Part shown: positions 14,257 through 22,603 of the stretch, in pieces | Layout: each line of letters starts with the position of its first letter | Numbering within the stretch: the first letter of the stretch is position 1 | DNA from: Mycolicibacterium austroafricanum | Lineage (GTDB): Bacteria > Actinomycetota > Actinomycetes > Mycobacteriales > Mycobacteriaceae | DNA length: 40,713 nt | Reading direction: 5' to 3' | Assembly: GCF_902705885.1 (NCBI RefSeq) | Contig: NZ_CACSIP010000041.1 | Location: forward strand, 13,808 to 54,520 | Program-made: the position numbers and the translations under genes | The notes under the pieces: generated by a model | Told to the model about the DNA's origin: nothing | Databases searched by the model: none | What the model saw: only the letters and a program-made list of their open reading frames with translations

Positions 14257-14742
14257 TCAGGCGATCGTCGCGTCGAAGGTCAGCAGCACATAGGTGCCCA
14301 GCACCAGCGTGAACGCCATCGACAAAGCCAGTAAGGCGTTGAGCCAGAACTTCGTGGAGTCCTTGCGGCTGTAGTCGGCGATGATGGTGCGCATTCCGTT
14401 GCCGCCGTGCAGTTGTGCCAGCCACAGCAGCAGCAGGTCGTAGGTCTGCCAGAACGGCGACGACCAGCGCTGCGCGACGTAGTTGAAGTCGATGCGGTAC
14501 ACGCCGCCGTCCCACATCAACATGATGAACAGGTGCCCGAGAGCCAGGAAGACGAGCACGACGCCCGAGAACCGCATGAACAGCCAGGTGTACTTCTCGA
14601 AGTTGGGCATTCCGCTGCTGCGGCGTGGCGCACGCGGATTGTCCAGGCCGGGCGGACGGTCGTAGCTGCGTTGCATCACCGGCGCGGGGCCGCCGCGGTC
14701 GCTGATGTGGTCGTAGGGGTTCTCGCCCAGGCCGGCGCTCAC
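14257..14742 (-). CDS. sdhD: Succinate dehydrogenase membrane anchor subunit SdhD
   Basis: A 161-residue membrane anchor that with SdhC holds the quinone site. A polar N-terminal region of about 45 residues precedes three hydrophobic helices starting near FEKYTWLFMRFSGVVLVFL, then around LLLLWLAQLHGGNGMR, and the last ALLALSMAFTLVLGTYVLL. The His-containing LAQLHGGNGMRTII block matches the SdhD family. The start is GTG at 14742, overlapping the sdhC stop by four bases (GTGA), so translation is coupled. Part of sdhCDAB. Confidence 0.93.
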   Translation of the reverse strand: MSAGLGENPYDHISDRGGPAPVMQRSYDRPPGLDNPRAPRRSSGMPNFEKYTWLFMRFSGVVLVFLALGHLFIMLMWDGGVYRIDFNYVAQRWSSPFWQTYDLLLLWLAQLHGGNGMRTIIADYSRKDSTKFWLNALLALSMAFTLVLGTYVLLTFDATIA

Positions 14743-15176
14743 AGGAACCGCTCCGCCATGTGCATGCCGATGACCCCCAGTGAGGCGACGAAGACGGCGA
14801 TCCAGACGCCCGCGACGACCCACAGCATCTGCCGCTGGTACTTGGGTCCGTGCTGCCAGAAGTCGATCAGGATGATGCGCACCCCGTTCAGCGCGTGGTA
14901 GAGGACCGCGGCCACCAGTCCGATCTCCATCAGCCCGATCAGCGGGGTCTTGTAGGTCTCGATGATCTGGTTGTAGGCCTCCGGGCTGACCCGCACCAGC
15001 GCGGTGTCGAGCACGTGGACGAACAAGAAGAAGAAGATGGTCGCGCCGGTGATGCGGTGGAGCACCCACGACCACATACCCGGATCGCCGCGGTAGAGGG
15101 TCCATCTCCGCGATTGGGTACGCGGAGCGGGTACTTCCTCGCTACCGGGTGTCAGACTCGGTGTCTGAGTGCTCAT
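14739..15176 (-). CDS. sdhC: Succinate dehydrogenase cytochrome b subunit SdhC
   Basis: A 145-residue membrane anchor, first gene of sdhCDAB. After a polar N-terminus of about 30 residues come three helices: SWVLHRITGATIFFFLFVHV, LIGLMEIGLVAAVLYHALNG, and a last one with VVAGVWIAVFVASLGVIG. The HRITG block and the His in LYHALNGVR are the usual SdhC features; the latter is the likely haem ligand. ATG at 15176 has GGAGG upstream at good spacing. It is divergent from cdd across 237 bases. The gene set matches the M. tuberculosis Rv3316-Rv3319 operon. Confidence 0.94.
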   Translation of the reverse strand: MSTQTPSLTPGSEEVPAPRTQSRRWTLYRGDPGMWSWVLHRITGATIFFFLFVHVLDTALVRVSPEAYNQIIETYKTPLIGLMEIGLVAAVLYHALNGVRIILIDFWQHGPKYQRQMLWVVAGVWIAVFVASLGVIGMHMAERFL

Positions 15177-15334
15177 CTGGCCTCCAACGCCATCGGTGGA
15201 CGCTCGGGGCGGTGGTCCAGTGGCTCCGACAGGCGTGGCCCGGACCGCTGCCCCTAACCTCGGGGCGACTCTAAACCCACTTCTACTGCTAATCGAACTA
15301 CCGTGTAGCCGATCAGGACGCGCAATTCGCAAAG

Positions 15335-15348
15335 TTAGGTGTACCTAT
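15335..15348. promoter_or_regulatory. Short palindrome in the sdhC-cdd divergent region
   Basis: TAGGT-GT-ACCTA (within 15336-15347) is a perfect inverted repeat with a two-base spacer, in the middle of the 237-base region between sdhC and cdd. It partly resembles an IdeR/DtxR half-site (TTAGGT) but matches the full consensus poorly. It could be an operator for either gene. No other clear signal was found in 15177-15413. Confidence 0.35.
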
Positions 15349-15413
15349 CCAGAAAGCGTCGTCGACGGGCGAGGTTTCGGAATGCATTCAGAAATATCTT
15401 CAGGGGGACTGTG

Positions 15414-15821
15414 GTGACCGTGGCTGTTGATTGGAAAGCATTGCGGGCCAAGGCAATCGAAGCGTCGTCGGCGGCTTATGCGCCATATTCGGGCTTCCCG
15501 GTGGGGGCAGCGGCACTGGTGGACGATCACCGCATGGTGGCCGGCTGCAATGTGGAGAATGTCTCATATGGCCTAGGTCTCTGTGCCGAGTGTTCTGTGG
15601 TCTGCGCCTTGTATTCCAGCGGCGGTGGACGGCTGGTCGCACTGGCGTGTGTGGACGGGGCGGGCAACACGTTGATGCCCTGCGGGCGGTGCCGCCAAGT
15701 GCTCCTCGAGCACGGTGGACCCGACATGCTCATCGACCACCCTCATGGGCCGCGCACGCTGTCCGAACTGTTGCCCGACGCGTTCGGCCCCGACGACCTG
15801 GCCCGGGTGACGAAACCATGA
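15414..15821 (+). CDS. cdd: Cytidine deaminase
   Basis: A 135-residue enzyme that deaminates cytidine and deoxycytidine to uridine and deoxyuridine, of the small tetrameric type. The active site blocks are GCNVENVSYGLGLCAEC, with the zinc-binding Cys and catalytic Glu, and MPCGRCRQ with the other two zinc cysteines. The N-terminal AYAPYSGFPVGAA matches the family. The GTG at 15414 follows AGGGGG at good spacing; earlier in-frame starts would encode a basic, unrelated N-terminus and exceed the family length of about 133. The stop overlaps the deoA start by four bases (ATGA), so cdd, deoA and add form one salvage operon. Confidence 0.95.
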   Translation: MTVAVDWKALRAKAIEASSAAYAPYSGFPVGAAALVDDHRMVAGCNVENVSYGLGLCAECSVVCALYSSGGGRLVALACVDGAGNTLMPCGRCRQVLLEHGGPDMLIDHPHGPRTLSELLPDAFGPDDLARVTKP

Positions 15822-17122
15822 CGGTGTTCGATGCGCCGACCGTGATCCGGACCAAGCGCGACGGCGGGGTGCTGTCCGACGACGCCATCGACTGGGTGAT
15901 CGACGCCTACACCCACGACCGTGTCGCCGACGCACAGATGTCGGCGCTGCTGATGGCGATCTTCCTGCGCGGTATGACGACCGCCGAGATCGCCCGGTGG
16001 ACGGCCGCCATGGTCGACTCGGGGGAGCGCCTCGACTTCCGTGATCTTCGGCGCGGCGGCAAGCCGTTGGCGTTGGTGGACAAGCACTCCACCGGCGGCG
16101 TCGGCGACAAGATCACGATTCCGCTGGTACCCGTCATCATGGCCTGTGGCGCGGCGGTGCCGCAGGCCGCGGGGCGCGGACTCGGCCACACCGGGGGCAC
16201 CCTGGACAAGCTGGAGGCCATCCCCGGCTTCACCGCCGAGATCTCCAAAGTCCAGATCCGCCAACAACTCTGCGACCTGGGTGCGGCGATCTTCGCCGCG
16301 GGCGAGCTGGCCCCCGCCGACCGCAAGATCTACGCGCTGCGGGACGTCACCGGCACCACCGAGTCGCTGCCACTGATCGCCAGCTCGGTGATGAGCAAGA
16401 AGATCGCCGAGGGCACCCGTGCGTTGGTTCTCGACTGCAAGGTGGGTTCGGGGGCATTCCTGGCCACCGAGGCCGAGTCCCGGGAGCTGGCCCGCACGAT
16501 GGTCGATCTGGGTACCGAGCACGGGCTGCTGACCCGCGCGCTGCTCACCGACATGGAGGCCCCGCTGGGACGCACCGTCGGCAACGGCGTCGAGGTCGTC
16601 GAATCTTTGGAGGTGCTCGCCGGCGGGGGACCCGACGACGTCGTCGAGCTGACGCTGGCGCTGGCCCGCGAGATGCTCGACGCCGCGGGGGTCGACGGGG
16701 TCGACCCGGCCCAGACGTTGCGGGACGGGTCCGCGATGGATCGGTTCCGTGCGCTGGTCGCCGCCCAGGGCGGCGACGTCAGCATGTTGTTTGCCGAGGC
16801 GTTACCCATCGGTGCGCACAGCGAGACCGTGACGGCCACGCGGGGTGGCACGATGGGCGATATCGACGCGATGGCGGTGGGGCTGGCGGTGTGGCGGCTC
16901 GGAGCGGGCCGCTCCGAGCCGGGCCAGCGGGTGCAGGCGGGCGCCGGGATGCGCGTCCACCGTAAGCCGGGCGAACCCGTCGCCGCGGGGGAACCGCTGT
17001 TCACCCTCTACAGCGACACCCCGGAGCGGTTTCCCGCGGCGCTGGCCGAACTCGATGGCGGATGGAGCGTCGGTGACGCACCGCCGGTGACCCGGCCGCT
17101 GATCATCGCCCGCATCACGTGA
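15818..17122 (+). CDS. deoA: Thymidine phosphorylase
   Basis: A 434-residue enzyme that splits thymidine or deoxyuridine with phosphate into the base and 2-deoxyribose 1-phosphate. The pyrimidine phosphorylase signature is AAGRGLGHTGGTLDKLEA near residue 115, and the phosphate-binding KHSTGGVGDK lies near 88. The alpha domain, alpha/beta domain and C-terminal domain are full length. ATG overlaps the cdd stop. The product deoxyribose 1-phosphate would be converted by a phosphopentomutase; pmmB lies downstream in the window but on the other strand. Confidence 0.95.
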   Translation: MTVFDAPTVIRTKRDGGVLSDDAIDWVIDAYTHDRVADAQMSALLMAIFLRGMTTAEIARWTAAMVDSGERLDFRDLRRGGKPLALVDKHSTGGVGDKITIPLVPVIMACGAAVPQAAGRGLGHTGGTLDKLEAIPGFTAEISKVQIRQQLCDLGAAIFAAGELAPADRKIYALRDVTGTTESLPLIASSVMSKKIAEGTRALVLDCKVGSGAFLATEAESRELARTMVDLGTEHGLLTRALLTDMEAPLGRTVGNGVEVVESLEVLAGGGPDDVVELTLALAREMLDAAGVDGVDPAQTLRDGSAMDRFRALVAAQGGDVSMLFAEALPIGAHSETVTATRGGTMGDIDAMAVGLAVWRLGAGRSEPGQRVQAGAGMRVHRKPGEPVAAGEPLFTLYSDTPERFPAALAELDGGWSVGDAPPVTRPLIIARIT

Positions 17123-17132
17123 GGAGCAACTC

Positions 17133-18221
17133 ATGACGACACCACTGATGTTGGACACCATCCGGCAGGCGCCCAAGGCGCTGCTGCACGACCACCTCGA
17201 CGGCGGGTTGCGGCCCGCGACGGTGCTGGAGCTGGCCGAGGAGCACGGATACGACGCGCTGCCCGCCACGGACGCGGAGGCGCTCGCGACGTTCTTCCGC
17301 ACCGCCGCGCACAGCGGATCGCTGGTGCGCTATCTGGAGCCGTTCGCGCACACCGTCGGCGTCATGCAGACCCCCGAGGCGCTGCACCGGGTCGCCTTCG
17401 AGTGTGTCGAGGACCTGGTCGCCGACAACGTCGTCTACGCCGAGATCCGGTTCGCCCCCGAGCTGCACATCGACGGGGGACTGTCGCTGGACGCCGTTGT
17501 CGACGCGGTGCTCGCCGGCTTCGCCGACGGGGAGAAGGCCGCCGCTGCCGACGGCCACCCGGTCGTGGTGCGTTGTTTGGTCACCGCGATGCGGCACGCC
17601 GCCCGATCGCGTGAGATCGCCGAGCTGGCGATCCGGTTCCGGGACAAGGGCGTGGTGGGGTTCGACATCGCCGGAGCCGAGGCGGGCTATCCACCGACCC
17701 GGCACCTGGATGCCTTCGAGTACATGCGGGGCAACAACGCCCGATTCACCATCCACGCCGGTGAGGCCTTCGGTCTGCCGTCGATCCACGAGGCCATCGC
17801 GTTCTGCGGGGCCGACCGGCTCGGCCACGGGGTGCGCATCGTCGACGACATCGAAATGGGCGCCGACGGTTCGGCCCGGCTGGGCCGGTTGGCGTCGCTG
17901 TTGCGGGACAAACGGGTTCCGTTCGAGATGTGCCCGAGCTCCAACGTGCAGACCGGCGCGGTGGGCAGCATCGCCGAGCACCCGTTCGACCTGCTGGCGC
18001 GGCTGCGCTTCCGCGTCACCGTGAACACCGACAACCGGTTGATGAGCGACACCTCGATGAGCCTGGAGATGCTGCGCCTGGTCGAGGCGTTCGGTTACGG
18101 GTGGAGCGACCTGGAGAGGTTCACGATCAACGCGATGAAGTCGGCGTTCATCGCGTTCGACGAACGGCTGGCGATCATCGACGAGGTGATCAAGCCGCGC
18201 TACGCCGTGCTCATCGGTTGA
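17133..18221 (+). CDS. add: Adenosine deaminase
   Basis: A 362-residue TIM-barrel zinc enzyme that converts adenosine and deoxyadenosine to inosine and deoxyinosine. The metal-binding pair is in LLHDHLDGG (His19, His21). Further catalytic blocks are FTIHAGEAFG near residue 208 (His and Glu), DRLGHGVRI near 230, and NTDNRLMSD near 298. ATG follows GAGGAG. It begins 10 bases after deoA and completes the cdd-deoA-add operon. The product inosine is a substrate for the PNP encoded by deoD further along. The gene ends before a palindromic repeat and is convergent with the next gene. Confidence 0.95.
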   Translation: MTTPLMLDTIRQAPKALLHDHLDGGLRPATVLELAEEHGYDALPATDAEALATFFRTAAHSGSLVRYLEPFAHTVGVMQTPEALHRVAFECVEDLVADNVVYAEIRFAPELHIDGGLSLDAVVDAVLAGFADGEKAAAADGHPVVVRCLVTAMRHAARSREIAELAIRFRDKGVVGFDIAGAEAGYPPTRHLDAFEYMRGNNARFTIHAGEAFGLPSIHEAIAFCGADRLGHGVRIVDDIEMGADGSARLGRLASLLRDKRVPFEMCPSSNVQTGAVGSIAEHPFDLLARLRFRVTVNTDNRLMSDTSMSLEMLRLVEAFGYGWSDLERFTINAMKSAFIAFDERLAIIDEVIKPRYAVLIG

Positions 18222-18233
18222 TGGCACCTCGTG

Positions 18234-18310
18234 CCGCGAGCGTGCGTGTCTGCACGCCGCCGCGCCGCAAACCGTGGCATTCCGCGCACGCTCGCCGGCG
18301 GCGAACGCGC
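18234..18310 (+). repeat. Interspersed palindromic repeat, copy 3
   Basis: Arms GCGAGCGTGCG (18236-18246) and CGCACGCTCGC (18285-18295) are perfect inverted repeats around TGTCTGCACGCCGCCGCG and CGCAAACCGTGGCA. It fills the gap between the convergent add gene and the acidic-protein gene and abuts the stop codon of the latter. This is the best-placed copy for a bidirectional terminator. Confidence 0.78.
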
Positions 18311-19561
18311 TTACTCCTGGCGCAGCCTGGACTCGACGAACGTCTCCAGCGACTCCCACTGCGCGACCGCGTCGGCGTACGGCGGGCTCGGCCGGGCGAC
18401 CGACTGGGGATCGAGCGCGTAGGCGATCACCTGACCCAGCGGCGCGTCGGGCGCGAGCTTGGCGTCGACGCTGGTGTCCTCGGCGTAGTCGCCGACGTCG
18501 CGTAGCAGCTCCACTGCCAGCGCCAGCTGGTCGCGGTCGAGGCTGTCGGGGCCCTCGGCCAGCTCCTCGACGATGTCGGTCAGCACGTAGACGTTGTCGT
18601 CGGTGACCTCGACGCTCAGCGAACCGTCGGTGGCTGCGGTCCGGATGTCGTCGTAGGTGGCGAGGTCGGACAGGTCGTGGTCGTGTTCGTCGGCCAGGTA
18701 GCGGGCCAGCGCCCGCTCGGATCCGAACACGCTGATGCGCCCGTTGCGGCCCAGGAAGATCGGCTGGTCGTCGAGGTAGCAGCGCAGGGTGAACGAGGTG
18801 CCGCTGCGGGTCATGATGCGCACCGGGTCGATGCCCACCCGCTGCCAGAAGTCCTCGTCGTCGCCGAGCACCCGGGTTTCGGCGACGGCGGTCAGCTCGT
18901 CCGACTCCTCTTCGGTGTCGACGAGGTCGTCGATGACGACCTCGTCCTCGTCGGGTTCCGGCGCCGGCTCGTCGAGCTCGGCCTGGGCCTTCTCCGCGGC
19001 GGCCTTGTCGACCTCGGGGGTGGTGATGATCTCGTCGATCGCCTCGACCACCTTGTCCCAGCCGCGCGCGATGATCTTCGCGATGTCGGCCCAGCGCTTG
19101 CGTCCGGCCCGCCCGGCGAACGCCTCCGCGCCCCCGCCGACGGTCCCGAGCACCGGGTTGCCGTTGAAGAACTTGGTGACCGACGGCAGCTCGCAGACCG
19201 TACCGATGGACGACACCACCGCCAGCGCCTGGTGCAGTTCTGCGACGTTGTCGTCGGTGGGCTTGTCGGCGAGCAGTTCCTCGAAGCCGGCGAGGTCGTG
19301 CGTGTGGCTCTCGGTGGGGTCCAGCTTGTGGGCGTTGGCCTCGGTCAGCTTCTGCCACGCCGGGTGGTCGACGATGTCGTTGTCGGTGTTGGTCCGCACG
19401 AAGGCCACCAGGTCGGCGACCGAGTCGAACACGTAGAGGTCCTCGTCCTTGCCGAGGAAGGCTTCCCAATCGTCGCCGTCGGCGCGCCACCGCGGCGCCC
19501 ACAACGTGTACACGTCGCCCTTGGTCAGCCTGAGCCGGATCGGCACGATGTCAGCAGCCAT
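18311..19561 (-). CDS. Conserved acidic mycobacterial protein (Rv3311-like by position and length)
   Basis: A 416-residue soluble protein without an obvious signal peptide or membrane segment, strongly acidic, with a run of Glu/Asp around residues 215 to 255 that separates an N-terminal and a C-terminal half. Recognisable stretches are RLRLTKGDVYTLWAPRW near the start and FTLRCYLDDQPIFLGRNGRI near 275. Position between add and upp, and length, correspond to Rv3311 of M. tuberculosis, which has no assigned function that I know. ATG at 19561 is chosen because TAGGCT lies seven bases upstream, fitting a leaderless transcript; an earlier in-frame start at 19579 would overlap that promoter. Confidence 0.82.
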   Translation of the reverse strand: MAADIVPIRLRLTKGDVYTLWAPRWRADGDDWEAFLGKDEDLYVFDSVADLVAFVRTNTDNDIVDHPAWQKLTEANAHKLDPTESHTHDLAGFEELLADKPTDDNVAELHQALAVVSSIGTVCELPSVTKFFNGNPVLGTVGGGAEAFAGRAGRKRWADIAKIIARGWDKVVEAIDEIITTPEVDKAAAEKAQAELDEPAPEPDEDEVVIDDLVDTEEESDELTAVAETRVLGDDEDFWQRVGIDPVRIMTRSGTSFTLRCYLDDQPIFLGRNGRISVFGSERALARYLADEHDHDLSDLATYDDIRTAATDGSLSVEVTDDNVYVLTDIVEELAEGPDSLDRDQLALAVELLRDVGDYAEDTSVDAKLAPDAPLGQVIAYALDPQSVARPSPPYADAVAQWESLETFVESRLRQE

Positions 19562-19568
19562 GCGGCAC

Positions 19569-19574
19569 AGCCTA
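19569..19574 (-). promoter_or_regulatory. Candidate -10 box (TAGGCT) of the acidic-protein gene
   Basis: TAGGCT on the minus strand is seven bases from ATG; no ribosome binding site. Consistent with a leaderless transcript. Confidence 0.5.
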
Positions 19575-19672
19575 ACCATCGGACCCGCGAGCCAGTCCGG
19601 CTGCTCACCAGTGGAACGATCCCCGGCGCTCCGGCTCTACGTGTTTCCCCCGAATCCGGTCACCGGGGTGCC

Positions 19673-19678
19673 TAGGCT
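19673..19678 (+). promoter_or_regulatory. Candidate -10 box (TAGGCT) of fadD
   Basis: TAGGCT is followed by six bases and the GTG start of fadD; no ribosome binding site is present. It is the same hexamer as in the divergent promoter of the neighbouring gene. Confidence 0.5.
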
Positions 19679-19684
19679 GGGTGT

Positions 19685-21523
19685 GTGGAGAGGCTGCGCG
19701 CGGTCGACACGGCCGCCGACCTCGGCAAGCTCGACAATCCGGCGCCGTCGGTGGCCCGATTGTTCCTCGACCGTGTCGCCGCCACCCCGCGCGGCGAGGC
19801 GTTCCGTTTCCCCACCGATGGCAGCTGGACGAGTGTCACCTGGCAGCAGGTCGGTGACCGCGTCCACTTCATCGCCGCCGGTTTGATCGCGCTGGGGATC
19901 GCCCCCGAAGACCGGGTCGCGCTGGCGTCGTCGACGCGCTACGAGTGGGTGCTGGCGGACTTCTCCGTGCTGTGCGCGGGCGCCGCGACCACCACCTTGT
20001 ATCCGACGACGAATGCCCGCGACGTCGCATTCATCGTCGCCAACTCCGGAAGCCGCATCGTCATCGCCGAGGACCAGACACAGGTCGACAAGCTGCTGGA
20101 GCGGCGCGCCGAGCTACCCGACGTGGAGAGGGTCGTGATCGTCGACGGGGAGGGCGACGGCGAGTTCGTGATCACGCTCGACCAACTCGAGAAACTCGGT
20201 ACGCAATTGCTCGTCGACTCTCCCGACGTCATCGAGCAACGCGTCGACGGCATCCGCCCCGAACACCTGGCCAGCATCATCTACACCTCGGGAACCACCG
20301 GCCGCCCCAAAGGGGTGCGGCTTCCGCACAGCGCGTGGACCTACACCGCTGCGGCCATCGACGCACTCGGCATCCTGCGCGCCGACGATCTGAACTTCCT
20401 GTGGCTGCCGCTGGCGCACGCGTTCGGCAAGGTGATGCTCGCGCTGCCGTTGACGATCGGTTTCCCGACGGCGATCGATGGCCGGGTGGACAGGATCGTC
20501 GAGAATCTCGCGGCGGTGCATCCGACGTTCATGGCGGCCGCCCCGAGGATCTTCGAGAAGGCGCACGCCCGGATCCAGGGCATGATCGCCGACGAGGGCG
20601 GGATCAAGAAGCGGATCTTCGACTGGGCCATAGGCGTCGGGATCCAGGCCTCCGAGGCCAGGGAGGCGGGAAGGAGTCTGTCTCCGCTGCTGTCTGTGCA
20701 GCACGCGCTCGCGGACCGGCTGGTGTTCTCGACGATCCGGGAACGCTTCGGCGGCCGGCTCCGGTTCTTCGTCTCCGCGGCCGCGCCGCTCAACCACGAT
20801 CTCGCGCAATGGTTCGACGCCGTCGGCATCATCGTGCTTGAGGGCTACGGTCTCACCGAGACGGCGGCAGCATCATTCATCAACCGCCCCAACGCCTATC
20901 GATTCGGCACCGTCGGGCTGCCCTTCCCCGGTACCGAGGTCAAGATCGCCGACGACGGCGAGATCCTGCTGCGAAGCCCGGGTGTGATGACCGGCTACCA
21001 CGACCTGCCCGAGGCCACCGCCGAAGCGCTCGATGCGGACCGCTGGTTCCACACCGGTGACATCGGCACGATCGACGACCAGGGCTTCCTGCGCATCACA
21101 GACCGGAAGAAGGATCTGTTCAAGACCTCGCAGGGAAAGTACGTCGCGCCGTCGGCGATCGCCGCGGCATTCAAGGCCATCTGCCCGTACCTGAGCGAGA
21201 TGATCGTCTACGGCGAGCAACGCCCCTACTGCGTGGCGCTGGTGAGCCTGGACAGCGAGGCGATCACCGACTGGGCCGTCAAGAACGGCTTGGAGGACAG
21301 GTCGTTCACCGAGATCGCGCAGCACGACTCGACGCGCGAGTTGATCGCCGGTTACATCAACACGCTCAACGAACAACTCAACCGCTGGGAGCAAGTCAAG
21401 AGGTTCGCGATTCTCGATCGCGAATTGTCCATCGAGGCAGGCGATCTCACTCCCAGCCTGAAGGCCAAGCGCAATGTCATCGTGAAGAACTTCGCCGACA
21501 CCCTCGCGGGTCTCTACGACTGA
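19685..21523 (+). CDS. Long-chain acyl-CoA synthetase (FadD15-like)
   Basis: A 612-residue AMP-forming enzyme that activates fatty acids to acyl-CoA. The ATP-binding signature is IIYTSGTTGRPKGV near residue 199. Other adenylation motifs are EGYGLTETAA near 387, WFHTGDIGTIDDQGFLRITD (A7-A8 region) near 457, and RKKDLFKTSQGKYVAP near 477, where the last Lys region is the FAA1/long-chain form. The long middle section with an AAPRIFEKAHARIQ block is typical of the FadD15/long-chain group rather than FadD of fatty acyl-AMP ligases. Start is GTG at 19685, leaderless by promoter spacing. Chain length preference cannot be read. Confidence 0.9.
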   Translation: MERLRAVDTAADLGKLDNPAPSVARLFLDRVAATPRGEAFRFPTDGSWTSVTWQQVGDRVHFIAAGLIALGIAPEDRVALASSTRYEWVLADFSVLCAGAATTTLYPTTNARDVAFIVANSGSRIVIAEDQTQVDKLLERRAELPDVERVVIVDGEGDGEFVITLDQLEKLGTQLLVDSPDVIEQRVDGIRPEHLASIIYTSGTTGRPKGVRLPHSAWTYTAAAIDALGILRADDLNFLWLPLAHAFGKVMLALPLTIGFPTAIDGRVDRIVENLAAVHPTFMAAAPRIFEKAHARIQGMIADEGGIKKRIFDWAIGVGIQASEAREAGRSLSPLLSVQHALADRLVFSTIRERFGGRLRFFVSAAAPLNHDLAQWFDAVGIIVLEGYGLTETAAASFINRPNAYRFGTVGLPFPGTEVKIADDGEILLRSPGVMTGYHDLPEATAEALDADRWFHTGDIGTIDDQGFLRITDRKKDLFKTSQGKYVAPSAIAAAFKAICPYLSEMIVYGEQRPYCVALVSLDSEAITDWAVKNGLEDRSFTEIAQHDSTRELIAGYINTLNEQLNRWEQVKRFAILDRELSIEAGDLTPSLKAKRNVIVKNFADTLAGLYD

Positions 21524-21527
21524 GCCG

Positions 21528-21713
21528 TCACTCCCGCGAGATCGGAGGCTGCGGCGGCTTGCCGGGCTCGGCCCCGACCACCAGCGCATACGCCTGTGCC
21601 AGGTGAAGAACCCCGGCTGTCGACCCACTCTTCGGCGCGGCACTCGTGATCGCCTTCAACAGAGCCTCGGCGGCCTCGTCGGCCAGCGCAGCCAACTCGG
21701 TGCGGTCAGCCAT
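21528..21713 (-). CDS. Small hypothetical protein
   Basis: A 61-residue protein: an Ala/Glu/Leu-rich amphipathic helix (residues 1 to 50), then a Pro-rich tail (KPPQPPISRE). ATG at 21713 has GGAAGGA about ten bases upstream. The stop is four bases from the convergent fadD stop. It follows the next small gene on the same strand with a 36-base gap, so both are probably co-transcribed. No family recognised. Confidence 0.6.
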   Translation of the reverse strand: MADRTELAALADEAAEALLKAITSAAPKSGSTAGVLHLAQAYALVVGAEPGKPPQPPISRE

Positions 21714-21749
21714 GTCTCGGTGTCCTTCCGGTGCACCGGGATGCTGTGC

Positions 21750-22088
21750 TCATTTGTCCACGTCGTCGGATTTGCGCAGTGTTCGGTCGGCGCTGTGTAC
21801 GACGCTGCGCAGGAACTCGTACTGCGTGGTGACGAGTCGGTCGGCCATGTCCAGGGCCGCGTCGATCACGGTCTCCCGGCGCGACGGGTGGTCGTCCTTC
21901 GCCGGCAGTGCCTCATCGACGGTGTCGACGAACTGGCGCACCGCCTCAATTGCGGCCCGCTGGCCGGCTTCGACGGATTTGAGCACGTCGTCGGACAACC
22001 CAGCCGCGCGCTCCACCACCGTGTGGACGGTGCTCGCGGTCGAGTCGGGTTCTTTGGCGGCAGTGCTCTCGCCGGTGGTTTTTGTCAT
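21750..22088 (-). CDS. Small helical protein, phasin-like by appearance
   Basis: A 112-residue protein that reads as charged amphipathic helices (VHTVVERAAGLSDDVLKSVE, then VIDAALDMADRLVTTQYEFL), with a polar N-terminus. The pattern resembles phasin or other granule- or membrane-surface helical proteins, but I recognise no specific family, and the function is unknown. ATG at 22088 follows AGGAG at good spacing, which decides this start over longer frames. Likely operonic with the 61-residue gene downstream. Confidence 0.7.
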   Translation of the reverse strand: MTKTTGESTAAKEPDSTASTVHTVVERAAGLSDDVLKSVEAGQRAAIEAVRQFVDTVDEALPAKDDHPSRRETVIDAALDMADRLVTTQYEFLRSVVHSADRTLRKSDDVDK

Positions 22089-22221
22089 GACGCGCTCCTG
22101 GTCTCGGATTCGGTGTGTGCACTTGAGAATCCGCTCGTCGGGTGGGCCGCAACAAGGGTCTTTCGACTCCCCTTTGACGCATCGAGCCTCACGTCGGCGG
22201 CGACTTGGGCAGAATCCGGGT

Positions 22222-22599
22222 ATGACGAATGGCCGAGGCATGGCGGTGGCAGGCATCATCGGTGCGGCGGTGCTGGCAGCGGTGCTGCTTGTCCCGGCGA
22301 TGCGGGCGGGCGCTGACCAGCCTTGGCTGGGCGCGGTGATCATGATCGTGCCGGTCGCGGCGCTGCTGACCGTCACCGGTCTGAGGCACTACGGACCGTG
22401 GCGCTCGCTGGGGGTCGCGGTGGTGGTGACGCTGGTGGCCGGCGGCGTCAGCTGGCTTGTTTCGATCTTCACGCTGGTAGGGGCGTTGAGCGGTGCTGGT
22501 GTGGGACTTGTCTGGGCGCTGCTGCTCTTCGTCACGCCGGTGATATCAGTGCTGGCGCTGGGTGCGTTGGCGCTGCGTCTGCTGCCGACGGGGAAGTAG
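22222..22599 (+). CDS. Small four-helix membrane protein of unknown function
   Basis: A 125-residue protein with four hydrophobic segments: about residues 7 to 27, 35 to 53, 63 to 83, and 88 to 118 (long, possibly two). No signal cleavage site or family motif is seen. It is divergent from the phasin-like gene, with a 133-base gap, and its stop is only four bases from the convergent NlpC/P60 gene stop. No ribosome binding site is clear. Confidence 0.65.
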   Translation: MTNGRGMAVAGIIGAAVLAAVLLVPAMRAGADQPWLGAVIMIVPVAALLTVTGLRHYGPWRSLGVAVVVTLVAGGVSWLVSIFTLVGALSGAGVGLVWALLLFVTPVISVLALGALALRLLPTGK

Positions 22600-22603
22600 A
22601 CAG

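Noticed and set aside
12592..14334. 580-codon open frame antisense to sdhA
   Set aside because: Its length reflects high third-position GC of sdhA on the other strand; the translation is His/Val/Gly-rich low complexity.
17115..19502. 795-codon open frame spanning the antisense of add and a shifted frame of the acidic-protein gene
   Set aside because: It crosses two real genes and a palindromic repeat and has Arg-rich composition typical of spurious GC-rich frames.
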